This document shows, piece after piece, positions 53,290 to 64,000 of a DNA stretch of 64,000 bases. The first letter of the stretch is position 1; every line of letters starts with the position of its first letter. The notes beneath the pieces are model-generated. The model had not been told where the DNA came from. It made no database searches and saw only the letters and a program-made list of their open reading frames with translations. Source of the DNA: Smallanthus sonchifolius (lineage: Eukaryota > Streptophyta > Magnoliopsida > Asterales > Asteraceae). The position numbers and the translations under genes were made by a program. Location of the stretch: assembly GCA_023525975.1 (NCBI GenBank), contig CM042032.1, forward strand, positions 37,242,001 through 37,306,000. The letters run 5' to 3'.

Positions 53290-54404
53290 AATGAATCACC
53301 AAATATGTAATGTATAATTTTATTAAGCTCGTTTTAAAATCTCTATTTTATATCGTGTCCGATTTATACCCGCTACCACCCGAATACCCATTTTAAACTA
53401 CATGATCTTCTTTTTCATATGATTTCAAAAAAATTATAATATCTAAACTCATCTTTTTCTTTTTTGACTAGTTGACCGAGAATGCACACACAAAGGAAGA
53501 GTGTGTGTTGGGTTTTCCCATTCTTATGATGCCTTCTTTTACACACACATATCAAGCATGAAATCCTCACCTTTTTAAATCTCTAGTCATATCCACTCTA
53601 TTCTTTTCTTTTGTTTTCATCGACCAACATGAATACACACAAAATCCCTTTTCTTCACTTTGACTTTTACAAACAATAATAATTTCCATACTTATTATAA
53701 ATCACTTTTTACATACACAAGTATCTCACACTTAACTATTTGCCATCTTTGGCCACTAAATCCATTTGGCCGAAAATCCCACCCCAACCTCAATTTCCAA
53801 GACTTTTGTTTGTTACCAAGGAATACCACCTTATAATACACCTACATTTCACTAAATAATCACACAAGACATCTTGCAAACTCCTTCATCCCCATTCTTT
53901 CTTACGACAATATCATCCCCACCCCAAACCTTCAACTTTCAAATTTTAATACAAGTGTTCCAAGTCTATTTTTTTTGTGAAGATCAAGTGGAATTGGGTG
54001 ACTTCAAGAAACCTACACCACTCTTTCCTTCTTCCTTGCTTGCTTCTAGTGAGAAAACTCTTCTACATATTTATATTTTTGTTCTTGTTTTATATTTCTT
54101 TACCTACATGTTGTTGTGTACCAACTTTCACCTATAAAAATTCATTTTTGTTAAATATGGAGTTTTTAGAAACTAATAACTAAATGAGACTTATTTTGTG
54201 TCAAAATAGTAATAATAACTTTATGGCTTCATAAACTAAAATAAAGTGTATATGCATCGAGTGAGTTTACATTGTCCATGAAAATCTTGTACTGTTTAAC
54301 ATGTGGTGTTATGAACATTTAGTTCCTTAGAAGTTTATATTTATTTGGTTAAGTTATGTCAAATATTGGAAAGATAAATTATTACTAGTGGTTATGATAG
54401 TATT
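53290..54404. other. Interval without recognised gene; probably left part of a chromovirus LTR
   Basis: T/C-rich patches and no conserved coding sequence. Because a solo LTR with a target duplication begins at 54405 and LTR sequence resumes after it, this interval probably belongs to the LTR that ends at 58023. I could not find its start. Confidence 0.35.
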
Positions 54405-56560
54405 TGTGACATTTCGGATTTTCATTCGCGCACTTGTAATATGTTTATCGTGTAATCATTCTCAAATTAAATAAAATACAAGTGTTTTTATACAATAAAT
54501 ATTATATTTTTATTTTTATTTTTACGGATTTAAAATAATTAAAATTTTATGAGTTTTAAAAACTTATATAAAAAAAAAATTTAATTACTTATGATAATAA
54601 TAATAATATAAGTTTATAAATCATGTTTGAAAATTAAAAGAAATTAGATTAATTAAAAGTTAAGGGGTTGTTTTGAAACTTTTTAAATTAGAAGGTTTTA
54701 AGTTAAAAACCGGTTAAGGGACTAAAAATGGACAAACCAAACTATAAGGACTCATCCGTAATTATCTCAGGGACTAAATTAAATCAAAGCCAAACTTCAG
54801 AGACTAAATCTGCCAAAACCCTTTTCGCAAATCCGGTTATCCCCTACATTGTCCGGCGGTCCGAGATAGTTTCCGGCGAACACCCCGACAGGGCTGTTCC
54901 CTGCACCTCGACAACCGCTACAGACGTCCCTGAACTCGTCTTCTCCATGCGAACAAAAGGCCCCGACCAATTGGTCTCCCCAACATACGAATCTCCTGAT
55001 CTTGTTGGTGGCCGAGAACCCACGCCTCGAATTCGAGCCCGACAGTCAACCTCCACACGTATTTAATAGCTCGTTAGCTTCGTCTCGTCCAAACGAGTGT
55101 CGGGACGTGCCCAATTGCACGCTTTGTCATAAGAAACGAACTCGGCTATAAATAGCCATAGTCGGACCTGCTCGAGCTCGCTACCCCTCTTCCACCCAAT
55201 CTCACTCCAAATTGATGGCACCATTACAATCGCCATCTCTGTGTGAAGCTGTGACCAAGGTTGTAGAGGCTAATCCCACCCAGAAGCTCAATTCTCATTC
55301 TGGACATTCTCGGATTTTAGACTCTGCCGTCCAGCCCCTTTGCGACCACGTAAGAATCCTCAACTTCGTTTCTTTACCTTCTGTTATCATAAGACAAGCT
55401 GAACCAATCGAAGTCACGACTCCAAACCATCGATTACCGGACAAACTATTGTTCTGAAAAATTACTGTTTTAATTTCTAAAGTCTGGGCAATCGAAACTA
55501 GTAGTTTCGATAGATGGTAGTTTCGACAGCCTGTGTATCACTTATAAATGATCAATCGAAACTAGTAGTTTCGATAAATAGTAGTTTCGATTGAACACAG
55601 TTTCGATACCTGTCACAATTATAAACAGTTTCGATCAAATCAATAATTTCAAGTAAATCTGGACCAACTTTTATGCAAATAACACTAAGAAATGTTATTA
55701 TAAACCTATACACAATTAAATACTAATACGCACATGTAAACATACAATAATACCCATTTATCTACATAGGGTTTCAACGTGCTTAGACTTCAACATCTTT
55801 ATCACCTACACGCGTGGAAAAATACCCGCTTGCAAGGTGAGTTACATAGCCCCTATTTTACATTTTTACATACTTTGGGGTGAAACATTATTTCATGCTA
55901 CTCAATCAAATTGTTTATACGTGTTATTCATGTGGATTATATGCTTATTATCTTGGGTGTACAATCATTTGCTTTAAACACAAGAAAACCAACAGTAATA
56001 TTAATAGATCTATTGTGCCTGACCAGCCCACCCGGTTAGGGTGTTTATTACTGCATACTCGGATATAGCCGCGTGTTATATTCAAACATACCGGATATAG
56101 TGGGTAACTATACTCAAACATACCGGACTTAGCTGTTGTGCTATGTTTAAGCGCGTCAAACAAGGTTTGAATTGTGATTAGATGAATGATACACCATATA
56201 TATATATATATACTATGTTTAACAAGATAAACAATGAGTTGCAAAACGTTGTTATCTACTACTTATTGGAACTACAAAACCTATGTACTCACCAACTTTT
56301 TAGTTGACACTTGATTTAAATAATGTTTCAGGTTTGGATATGTGATTGCTTGCCGAAGATTTCTCCACTTAAGAACTATGGACCTAGTTAAATAAATCAA
56401 TGTTTTGAACTAGACTATGTTATTTGAAATATATTGTATTTGGATCTTTGTTGTCTTTAAATTTAATTAATGAATTATGCAACTTTTTAGTTATCATGTG
56501 CTTTTGAACAATCATTCCATTGTCGGCCTCGATGATTCCGCCATCGGTCGGGGTGTGACA
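54405..56560 (+). repeat. Chromovirus-type solo LTR with perfect target duplication
   Basis: 2,156 bp from TGTGACATTTCGG to CGGGGTGTGACA, flanked by GTATT at 54400-54404 and 56561-56565. It contains two perfect palindromes with arms ATCGAAACTA and TAGTTTCGAT (55491-55511 and 55555-55575), plus intron-like signals (AAG|GTGAGT at 55837 and TTTCAG at 56331). Confidence 0.92.
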
Positions 56561-56565
56561 GTATT

Positions 56566-58023
56566 TTTAAGAACGTTCATATGGTTATTGCAATGGTTTA
56601 TCGAAAGATATATATGTTAAGAATTATGTTGGTATAAAAAGGTGGATGAAAAGCTAGTCTTATTTTATTATAAAGTTCATAATATTTTAAAGTACATAAA
56701 TAATTAAATTGTCCAAGACTAAATTTTAAAATATATGTAATTTTATAAATATATATATACACACACACTTTGGTCGTAAAACGAAAACCGACATTATTTT
56801 AACAGTGATAATTCTCAAAGTTATATTTTGTAGAAATAATATATATTATTTTTACCTAAAACGTGACATATTTTGAAAACATTACTTTAAGTAAACAAAT
56901 AATATATTTATTTACCGTTCTCATCGAGTTACGACTCGGGTCGAGTCAAACTTTATTTTGATACCCGAACTCTAAGTTGACACCGAGTTATTTGTAGACA
57001 TGGACACACTTGATCGAGTATGTGACTTATATTTATTTCATGTAAATATATAATTTTGGATAACAAATATATATCACCAACGGGTCATAGAGTCAAAACG
57101 TTTTAAACCGAAACTTACACACGTAACGTTATGAGTTGGGTGAAACTGTTGCATGACCAACTTGCATGTTTCATTACTTAGACCTTAAGGTGTGTTATAT
57201 ATTCTATAGCACGCATAGGTCGGTTTACACACAGACTTTTGCTACTTACACGTTTACGGTACTCACGCATCAGGTGAGTCTCACGGCCCCATTTTACTTA
57301 TTTTCCTTTTGGGGGAGATTACATGCATACTTACTGTTTTCGTTGGACACAATTTCACTTATATGATTTCACATATTACATAAGCGGTTTCATATCGTAT
57401 TAAGTCCTCTCAAACTGGACGGTTAGTTTCATTTCTAAGCGAGGTTATCATGGATAGATCTATTTGGGTTTGACAACCCTCACCCGCGTTAGTCACGCTA
57501 ACTTTGACTGGAGGTCAAAACAGGTGCATCATTGACCTAATCACCCCATGCATACGATAGGCATGGTAGAGGCATTACATTACTGTTACAGTCTAGCTTT
57601 GGTTTCGGTGTGCTTATGGTAATATTGTAGCATTGTCTGTACAACAATCAAATCATGGAAAGTTTTGTGGTCCATTACAACGATTTACTTTTACATTTAA
57701 AACTGTGAACGCACCAACATTATTGTTGACTCTTTTAAGCATGTTTTCTCGGTCGTTAAGCTTGCACGGGATTAGGTTGCACATCATGCATGAAGTCTTG
57801 TGCTGTTCCCATGACAATGAACTTTTGAATGTCTTTTGCTTGGCATTGTATTTTCAAAACAATTTACTTTCCTTCCGCATTAACTCTGTAAAATAATGTT
57901 ATATTTTGGAATGACTTGGAATGCATGATTTTCAAAACCATATAGAGGTCGTTCTATCTAATCAATGACGATGATCCATGACCGTCGCTCCCCGTGGGAA
58001 ACCGACGTGGTTAGGGTGTGACA
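56566..58023 (+). repeat. Right part of the 5' LTR of a decayed chromovirus
   Basis: Ends GGGTGTGACA at 58023, followed by a primer-site-like TTAGTATCAGAGAC (58026-58039, degenerate for tRNA-iMet). It shares the GTGAGT...CACGGCCCCATTTTAC stretch (57274) with the other chromovirus LTRs. Its left part is separated by the solo LTR. Confidence 0.7.
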
Positions 58024-58169
58024 GATTAGTATCAGAGACATTGGTTATAGCGAACTAAGTTGCATTTAGTGGGCTTAGACTATAACCGTGGTCTCATAAC
58101 ATTTACATTACCTCATACACACTTCATACTTATGTTACATAGTATTTCGAATATTTCCTTGTCACAGAT

Positions 58170-59612
58170 ATGTCTTCAGTAGACCCATCATTATATATGC
58201 TACAAACAAGGATTACACAAGCGCGACCCCACCGCCACCACCAGCTAGGACACCACCATCATCACCACCTGCACCAGCACCGGAGGAGAGATATGAGACC
58301 AACCCGGAGGAGGCGTCCGAAGAGTCAGCCACTGCCAAGAGAAGCAGCCGTCGAGGGCGACAACACTAGTTCAGGAGAGACGGTGCCACGCTATGTGGTC
58401 TACGGGGAGTCTACCTCAAGGGAGAGTACCCAGTTTCTACACTACAAGATCATACGTCGCCGAGTCTCGTACCATCCCCCACCTGTTCTCCGCATCGGAG
58501 CAAGGAAGAGGCAGACTGCTAGGAAGCAGGTCACCCTACTAGGAAGAGGCCCGCCCAGGCACCACTAGCACGTGCCGGCGAGGCCGCAGGGACAGACGAC
58601 ACTTCGTGTGAGCCTCCACAGAAGAAGGCCTTAACCATTATGAGGAAGTGGTTGTGGATGCCATATACCCTCAATGGGTGGTTGGTCGATGAGGGTTTAC
58701 CCTCTATTCACGAGACGAGTGAGTCATCTCAGGCACCCCCATTCCCTATCTTTGACCAGTGAGTCAGTCGAGCACACCGTGCCCACACTAGTGGCACGAA
58801 GCGCTTGCCACAACTTGGAGATTCACTCACTGTAGGTCGACATAGAGATACTCAGAGGCCTTCACATGGAGTCATGGTGGAACTCGCATGTTCACACTTT
58901 AGGTTTGGATGTCGCCAATGCGATACCGTGGGAGGAATTCAAGGAGATACTGAGAGAAGAATATTGTCCCCGTACTGAACTACATAAACTAGAGCAAGAG
59001 TTTTGGAACCTGACCATGGAAGGTGCTCACGTGGACACCTACACCACTAAATTTCACGACTATGCATGCTTGTGTCCATACATGGTCACCCCTGATTTCA
59101 AAAGGATTGAAAGGCACCTTTGGGGTCTAGCACCTCAGATCTTGAGCATGGTGACTTCTGCTGAACCCGCTACAATCCAAAGTGAAGTGAGACTTTCTCA
59201 CCACTTGACTGATCAGGCAGTTCGCCAGGGTATTTTGGTGAAAAAGGGTTCCTTCGTGAGAAGCGCCGACAACAAGAGGAAGTGGGATAATAATCATGGC
59301 AAAACCTTTGTACCCCCAGTCCAGAAGAGACAAGAAACAGTTAAGGCCTTTGCTGCAGGCCCAACTGAGAAGAAACCAAGAGGTGTGTATACCGGGAACC
59401 TACCTAAGTGTAACAAGTGTGGTTTTCACCACATGGGTACATGTGAAGACTCTAAGTGACATAAATGCAAGAGGTTCGCCCATGCAACTAAAAATTGCCG
59501 AATAACTGAGCCAGCTGCCAACCTAGGGGCCAACCGTGGTTGCTTCGAATGCGGGAGCAATGCACACTTCCGCAAGGATTTCCCAAAACTGAAGAATCAT
59601 GGGGGAAATAAT
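58170..59612 (+). pseudogene. Chromovirus gag, disrupted
   Basis: Starts MSSVDPSLY at 58170, then shifts frame repeatedly through a low-complexity Pro/Glu-rich region (His-rich in the wrong frame). 58866-59459 is the gag core (WWNSHVHTLG, IPWEEFKEILREEYCP, EQEFWNLTMEG, YTTKFHDYACLCPYMV). Zinc knuckle sequence follows: CNKCGFHHMGTC just before a stop at 59457-59459, and CFECGSNAHFRKDF (last Cys replaced by Phe) at about 59540-59580 in the same frame, running on to protease. The core is recognisable but not translatable as a whole. Confidence 0.82.
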
Positions 59613-60227
59613 GTGCACGGTAGAGCCTTTGTGATAGGAGCAGGAGAAGCCCGTCAAGATCCGAACATCGTTACGGGAACGTTTCTCATAAATGATCACT
59701 ATGCTTCTATTTTGTTCGATACGGGTGTCGATAAGAGTTTTGTGTCTAGCGAATTTAGTCCATTACTCGGTATTAAACCAATCATGTTGACTAGTAATTA
59801 TACCATAGAGTTAGCCGATGGTAAGCTAATCAAAACCGATAAAGTAATTCAAGGGTGTACTTTGAATTTAGCAGATCACCCTTTTATCATAGATTTACTT
59901 CCTGTAACGCTTGGAAGTTTTGACATCATCATCGGGATGGATTGGTTTTTAAAGAATCGAGCTGCAATCGTTTGTTGTGAAAAGATTGTTCGTATTCCGC
60001 TTTCGAATGGGGAAACACTTTCGATTCAAGGAGAAAGGAGCGGTACTACGCTAAGGATCATTACTTGTATGAAGGCTCGAAAGTGCATACGAAAAGGCTA
60101 TCATGCAATCTTAGCACACGTAATAGAAAAGCCAGTCGAGGAAAGAAAAGTCAAGGATATACCGATCGTTCGAGACTACCCTGAATTCTTTCCTGAAGAC
60201 TTGCCCGGACTTCCACCTCCAAGATAA
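59613..60227 (+). pseudogene. Chromovirus protease and linker
   Basis: Open for 204 codons. The catalytic motif reads LFDTGVDKSFVS, where the family has DTGA or DTGS followed by SHSF-like sequence, so the Asp is kept. IIIGMDWF and the VRDYPEFFPEDLPGLPP linker to reverse transcriptase follow. A stop at 60225-60227 interrupts just before RT. Confidence 0.82.
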
Positions 60228-61510
60228 GTCGAGTTTCGAATCGATCTGGTACCCGGAGCCGCACCGATAGCGCGATCACCATACCAGCTAGCGCCATCAG
60301 AAATGCAAGAATTGTCTAACCAACTACAGGAGTTGTTAGACAAAGGATTCATAAGACCGAGTTTCTCGCCTTGGGGAGCCCCGGTCTTGTTTGTCAAGAA
60401 GAAGGATGGATCCTTCCGAATGTGCATCGATTACCGGGAATTAAACAAGCTGACTATTAAGAACTGGTATCCAATTCCGAGGATCGACGACTTGTTCGAC
60501 CAACTTCAAGGATCCAGTTATTATTCGAAGATCGACTTACGTTCAGGATACCATCAGTTACGGATTCAAGAGGAGGATGTTCCTAAGACCGCGTTTCGAA
60601 CTCGTTATGGCCACTACGAGTTCATGGTCATGCGTTTGGGTTAACCAATGCACTAGCTGTATTCATGGACGTCATGAATAGAGTGTGCAAACCCTACCTA
60701 GATAAATTCTGATTGTTTTCATCGACGACATCTTGATATACTCACAAACTAAAGAAGAACATGAGCAACATTTGAGACTAATATTGGAATTATTGAAGAA
60801 CGAGAAGTTGTACGCTAAATTCTCAAAATGTGATTTCTGGATTCGAGAAGTGCAATTTCTCGGGCATTTGGTCAACGAGAAGGGTATACATGTTGACCCA
60901 TCCAAGATTGAAGACATAAAGAATTGGGAAGCACCAAAGACTCCGACAAAGGTGCGACAATTCCTAGGTCTGGCAGGCTTCTACATATGGTTTATTGAAA
61001 ATTTCTCCAAGATAGCCCAGCCAATGACGACCTTAATCCAGAAATACAAGAAGTTCGATTGGGGCGAAAAGCAAGATGCAGCTTTTCAACTGTTGAAACA
61101 GAAACTATGTTGCGCTCCGATCTTGTCCCTTCCAGAAGAAACAGACGGATTTATGGTATACTGTGAGGCATCACACCAAGGTCTTGGTTGCGTATTGATG
61201 CAACACGACAAGGTTATTGCTTACGCGTCCCGATAACTCAAAGTACATGAGAAAAACTACACCACCCGTGACTTAGAACTAGGAGCCGTAGTTTTTGCAC
61301 TCAAGATCTGGAGGCATTACTTTTACGATACTAGATGTACTATTTTCACTAACCACAAGTGTCTCCAGCACATCTTTGACCAGAAAGAGTTAAACATGAG
61401 ACAACGCAGACGGGTCGAGTTACTTAACGACTACGACTGCGAGATTCGCTATCATCCTAGTATAGCAAACGTCGTAGCAGATGCCTTGAGTAGAAAGGAA
61501 CGAACCAAAA
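60228..61510 (+). pseudogene. Chromovirus reverse transcriptase and RNase H, disrupted
   Basis: Finger/palm motifs are clear: SPYQLAPSEMQEL, KKKDGSFRMCIDYRELNKLT and DLRSGYHQLRI. One base is lost at about 60640 and another frame change occurs near 60708, just before the catalytic IVFIDDILIYS (60713-60745). The connection continues to VRQFLGLAGFY. In RNase H the first catalytic Asp is Glu (VYCEASHQGLG), and a stop at 61234 splits the domain. It ends with NVVADALSRK near 61495. This copy cannot be active. Confidence 0.85.
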
Positions 61511-62890
61511 CTCTACGAGTGCGGGAATTGGGGATGACAATTCACACGAGTTTAACCACTCAAATTCGAGATGCTCAGTTAGAAGCACTCAAGGAGCAAA
61601 ACCTGAAAGATGAGTCCTTACGGGGTATGGACAAGAAATTTGAGATCAAATCCGATGAAACCCGTTACTTCATGGATCGGATTAATGGACGAAGCACACA
61701 AGTGCAGGTACTCGATTCACCCAGGCTCTGACCAGATGTATCAGGATCTCAAGGAACTTTACTGGTGGCCCAACATGAAAGCTGATATTGCCACCTATGT
61801 TAGTAAGTGTCTGACATGCTCAAAAGTCAAGACTGAATATCAGAAACCATCAGAGTTACTACAACAACCGGAAATTCCAAAATGGAAGTGGGAGCAGATT
61901 TCCATGGATTTCATCACAAAGTTACCCAAGACATCCTGTGGTTATGATACGATTTGGGTAATTTTCAACTGACTTACAAAGTCTGCACACTTCTTGCCGA
62001 TTAAGGAAACTGATAAAATGGAAAGATTGACCAGAATTTATCTCAAAGAGGTTATCTCGAGACATGGAGTGCCAGTCTCCATCATTTCAGATCGAGATAA
62101 CCGATTCACCTCTAGGTTCTGGAAATCTCTACAGAAAGCATTGGGTACGAGATTGGATATGAGTACCTCATATCACCCTCAAACCCTAAAGTGAAAGGAC
62201 TATTCAAACTTTGGAGGACATGCTTAGAGTTTGTGGGATTGATTTCGGGAACAAATGGGACACTCATCTACCATTGGTTGAGTTCTCCTACAACAACAGT
62301 TATCACACTAACATCAAAGTCGCACCTTTTGAAGCACTGTATAAACGAAAGTGCCGATCACCTTTATGTTGGACAGAAGTTAGAGATAGCCAGCTTACTG
62401 GACCAGAAATTATACACGAAACAACAGAGAAGATCGTCCAGATTCGGGACAGACTTAAGGTCGCGCGTGATTGTCAGAAGATTTACGCTGACGTGAGACG
62501 CAAACAATTGGAATTCTAGGTTGGAGATAAGGTTTTACTCAAAGTCTCACCCTGGAAGGGAGTTATTTGCTTCGGCAAGCATGGTAAGCTAAACCCGAGA
62601 TACATCAGACCGTTCGAAATCCTTGCAAGGGTTGGTCCCGTAGCTTACAAGCTTAAGTTGCCTTAAGCACTCAGTGGTGTTCACGACACTTTCCACGTGT
62701 CAAATCTGAAGAAGTGCTTATCAGACGAGCCTCAAGTCATACCACTCGAAGAAATCTAGCTCGATGATCAACTCCATTTCGTCGAAGAACCAGTTGAGAT
62801 CATGCACCGGGAGGTCAAGAGAATGAAACAGAGTCGCATCCCCATAGTAAAAGTTCGATGGAACTCTAGAAGAGGACCGGAGTTTACTTG
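61511..62890 (+). pseudogene. Chromovirus integrase and chromodomain start, disrupted
   Basis: Zinc-site region HPGSDQMYQDLKELYWWPNM...CLTC in 61610-61972; core motifs ISMDFITKLPKT, SAHFLPIK and SDRDNRFTSRFWKS; then EFSYNNSYH and KVSPWKGV. Stops or frame changes occur near 61730, 61970, 62190, 62517, 62665 and 62758. The chromodomain begins EEPVEIM (about 62785) and is cut after RRGPEFT by the inverted LTR. It resembles the integrase at 5033 but is a different copy and subfamily. Confidence 0.85.
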
Positions 62891-64000
62891 TGTCACACCC
62901 CGCCAAGGCGGAAACGCGAGGCACGACGTTCACTGGTTTCCAAAGCATATGATTACCGCAAACACATACATGATAAATGGATACATAAATGAGTTTAAAG
63001 TTTTACATTACAAAATGTAAAATGAGTTTACAAAACATTAAGATTCCACAAATATGACTCAATTCAATGAGTTATACAAGGGAAATCCTCCTTGAGTAGT
63101 ATCCATCGTGCATGCATGTAATCTACATTGCTAACCTTGAAATCACGTTCAGTTACCTGAAAAACATACTTAAAATCGTCAACACGAGGTTGGTGAGTTC
63201 ACAGGTTTAATCAAATAGTTCTTTGCAAAATTTCATTGTTCGTAAATAGTTTCAGTTGTATGTGATAAACAGAATAAGAATTGTTGACCCATTTGTAAAC
63301 TAGCTAGGAATACAAATAATATGTTCATACATGAGGCGTAACCAAACCATGACATGTGTGAGCCCCTATTAAGCGTTATCAGATTCTATGCGGCCATAAA
63401 TCCTCCAGATTGTGGTTAGCGCGACTAACCATGACCGGGAGACGTCACTCTCCATAGTACTATTCATAGGACCCTAGGCTACAGTTAATGGTTACTATGT
63501 TGTTCCAGGGGACTTTAGCGGCCTCCAATGTGTTGTTCTCATCCCATGTAAACATAAAGTCGTGTCTTATTCTCTTGTTATCCCATAAAATAGTTGAAGT
63601 ATGTTCTTTCCCCAAATATTAGAAAACAGTAAAAAGAAAGGGGCCGTGAAACTCACCTTGAGTTTGTGTATATACTTGTGATAAAACTTGTTGTAGTCAA
63701 CCTTGACTATTCGTACCCTAGATACCAAGGGTAAATTGTTGTTAAGACCAACGTCTTAATTGTAAATTGTTCACCGACCTTGTAAATCTGGTCGTTTTTG
63801 TTTGAATATCTCCTTAGTTGTTCAACACTTGTTTTGTTATAAAAACAGTTTTGAGTTACTGCCCAAATGGGACTGTTGACCAGGTGTCGAAACTTCTTAG
63901 TTTCGATTGGGCATATGTGTATCGAAACTACTTAGTTTCGATGGAGTAGTCAGGTGTCGAAACTTCTTAGTTTCGATTGAGTAAACTGGGTATCGAAACA
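62891..64000 (-). repeat. Inverted chromovirus-type LTR, running off the window
   Basis: The plus strand starts TGTCACACCCCG, i.e. the minus-strand LTR ends CGGGGTGTGACA as in the copies at 56560 and 58023. It contains three palindromic TCGAAACTNCTTAGTTTCGA motifs (63887-63976) and intron-like signals on the minus strand (donor GTGAGT at 63656, acceptor TTTTTCAG at 63157). The right end and any interior lie outside. Confidence 0.82.

Larger units (their letters stand above)
58024..62890 (+). mobile_element. Interior of a decayed Tekay-type chromovirus, truncated by an inverted LTR
   Basis: Order: primer site, gag, protease, reverse transcriptase, RNase H, integrase, chromodomain start. At least eight stops or frame changes are seen. 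The chromodomain is cut at 62890, where an inverted LTR begins. The 3' LTR is not in the window. Confidence 0.88.

Noticed and set aside
54728..55457. ORFs of 112 and 81 residues within the solo LTR
   Set aside because: Lie in LTR leader sequence with no start context or homology; the palindrome region follows directly.
58170..58568. His- and Arg-rich 132-residue ORF
   Set aside because: It is a shifted reading of the Pro/Glu-rich gag N-terminal region of the chromovirus.

Overview
This is a repeat-dense stretch of a nuclear plant genome. One intact host gene is visible: a nine-exon nucleoside hydrolase (URH1-type, 32939-36393, + strand). Nearly everything else is retrotransposons nested in one another, their solo LTRs, and small DNA transposons around and inside the gene. 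tRNA-iMet and tRNA-Asp primer sites, chromovirus integrases and a SIRE-type copia element with a very large extra ORF point to a eudicot. The extra ORF resembles those I recall from Asteraceae (daisy family); that placement is an inference, not a search result. I saw no rRNA, tRNA, CRISPR or prokaryotic genes.

Left block (1-24578). A non-autonomous Athila/Tat-type element with no gag or pol lies on the minus strand from before base 1 to 11105. A same-family solo LTR in the opposite orientation (2133-9102) splits its interior. That solo LTR is itself split by a 5.2-kb chromovirus (2987-8143, perfect CTTAT target duplication) that keeps only integrase. Further right come a truncated minus-strand gypsy LTR (11106-12977), a decayed minus-strand copia element (12978-16140), a LINE 3' end (17140-17818) and an Athila-type element with gag and protease but no later pol (17819-22352).

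Middle (22353-38519). A minus-strand SIRE-like copia element (22418-28915) has gag and a piece of the extra ORF but no pol; an Athila solo LTR with TSD ACAAC sits inside its left LTR. A gene island follows: Harbinger-like and hAT-like non-autonomous elements, then URH1, whose introns 1 and 3 carry three more small elements.

Right block (38096-64000). A full-length 13-kb SIRE-type element (39593-52609) carries LTRs, gag (two in-frame stops), an open pol frame and a roughly 1,440-codon extra ORF broken by one frameshift. Its left flank is duplicated after it, together with an apparently unoccupied copy of its insertion site. Then come a chromovirus solo LTR (54405-56560, TSD GTATT), a decayed chromovirus with gag-PR-RT-RH-INT (LTR to 58023, interior to 62890) and the start of an inverted LTR that runs off the window.

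Most notable: the SIRE-type element carries one CAGCAG hairpin family in its LTRs, gag tail and pol/ORF2 spacer, with paired changes in the arms; its extra ORF seems to be built from repeats of a roughly 65-residue module, also seen in the second copia element; and every well-preserved LTR family here carries its own reiterated palindrome.
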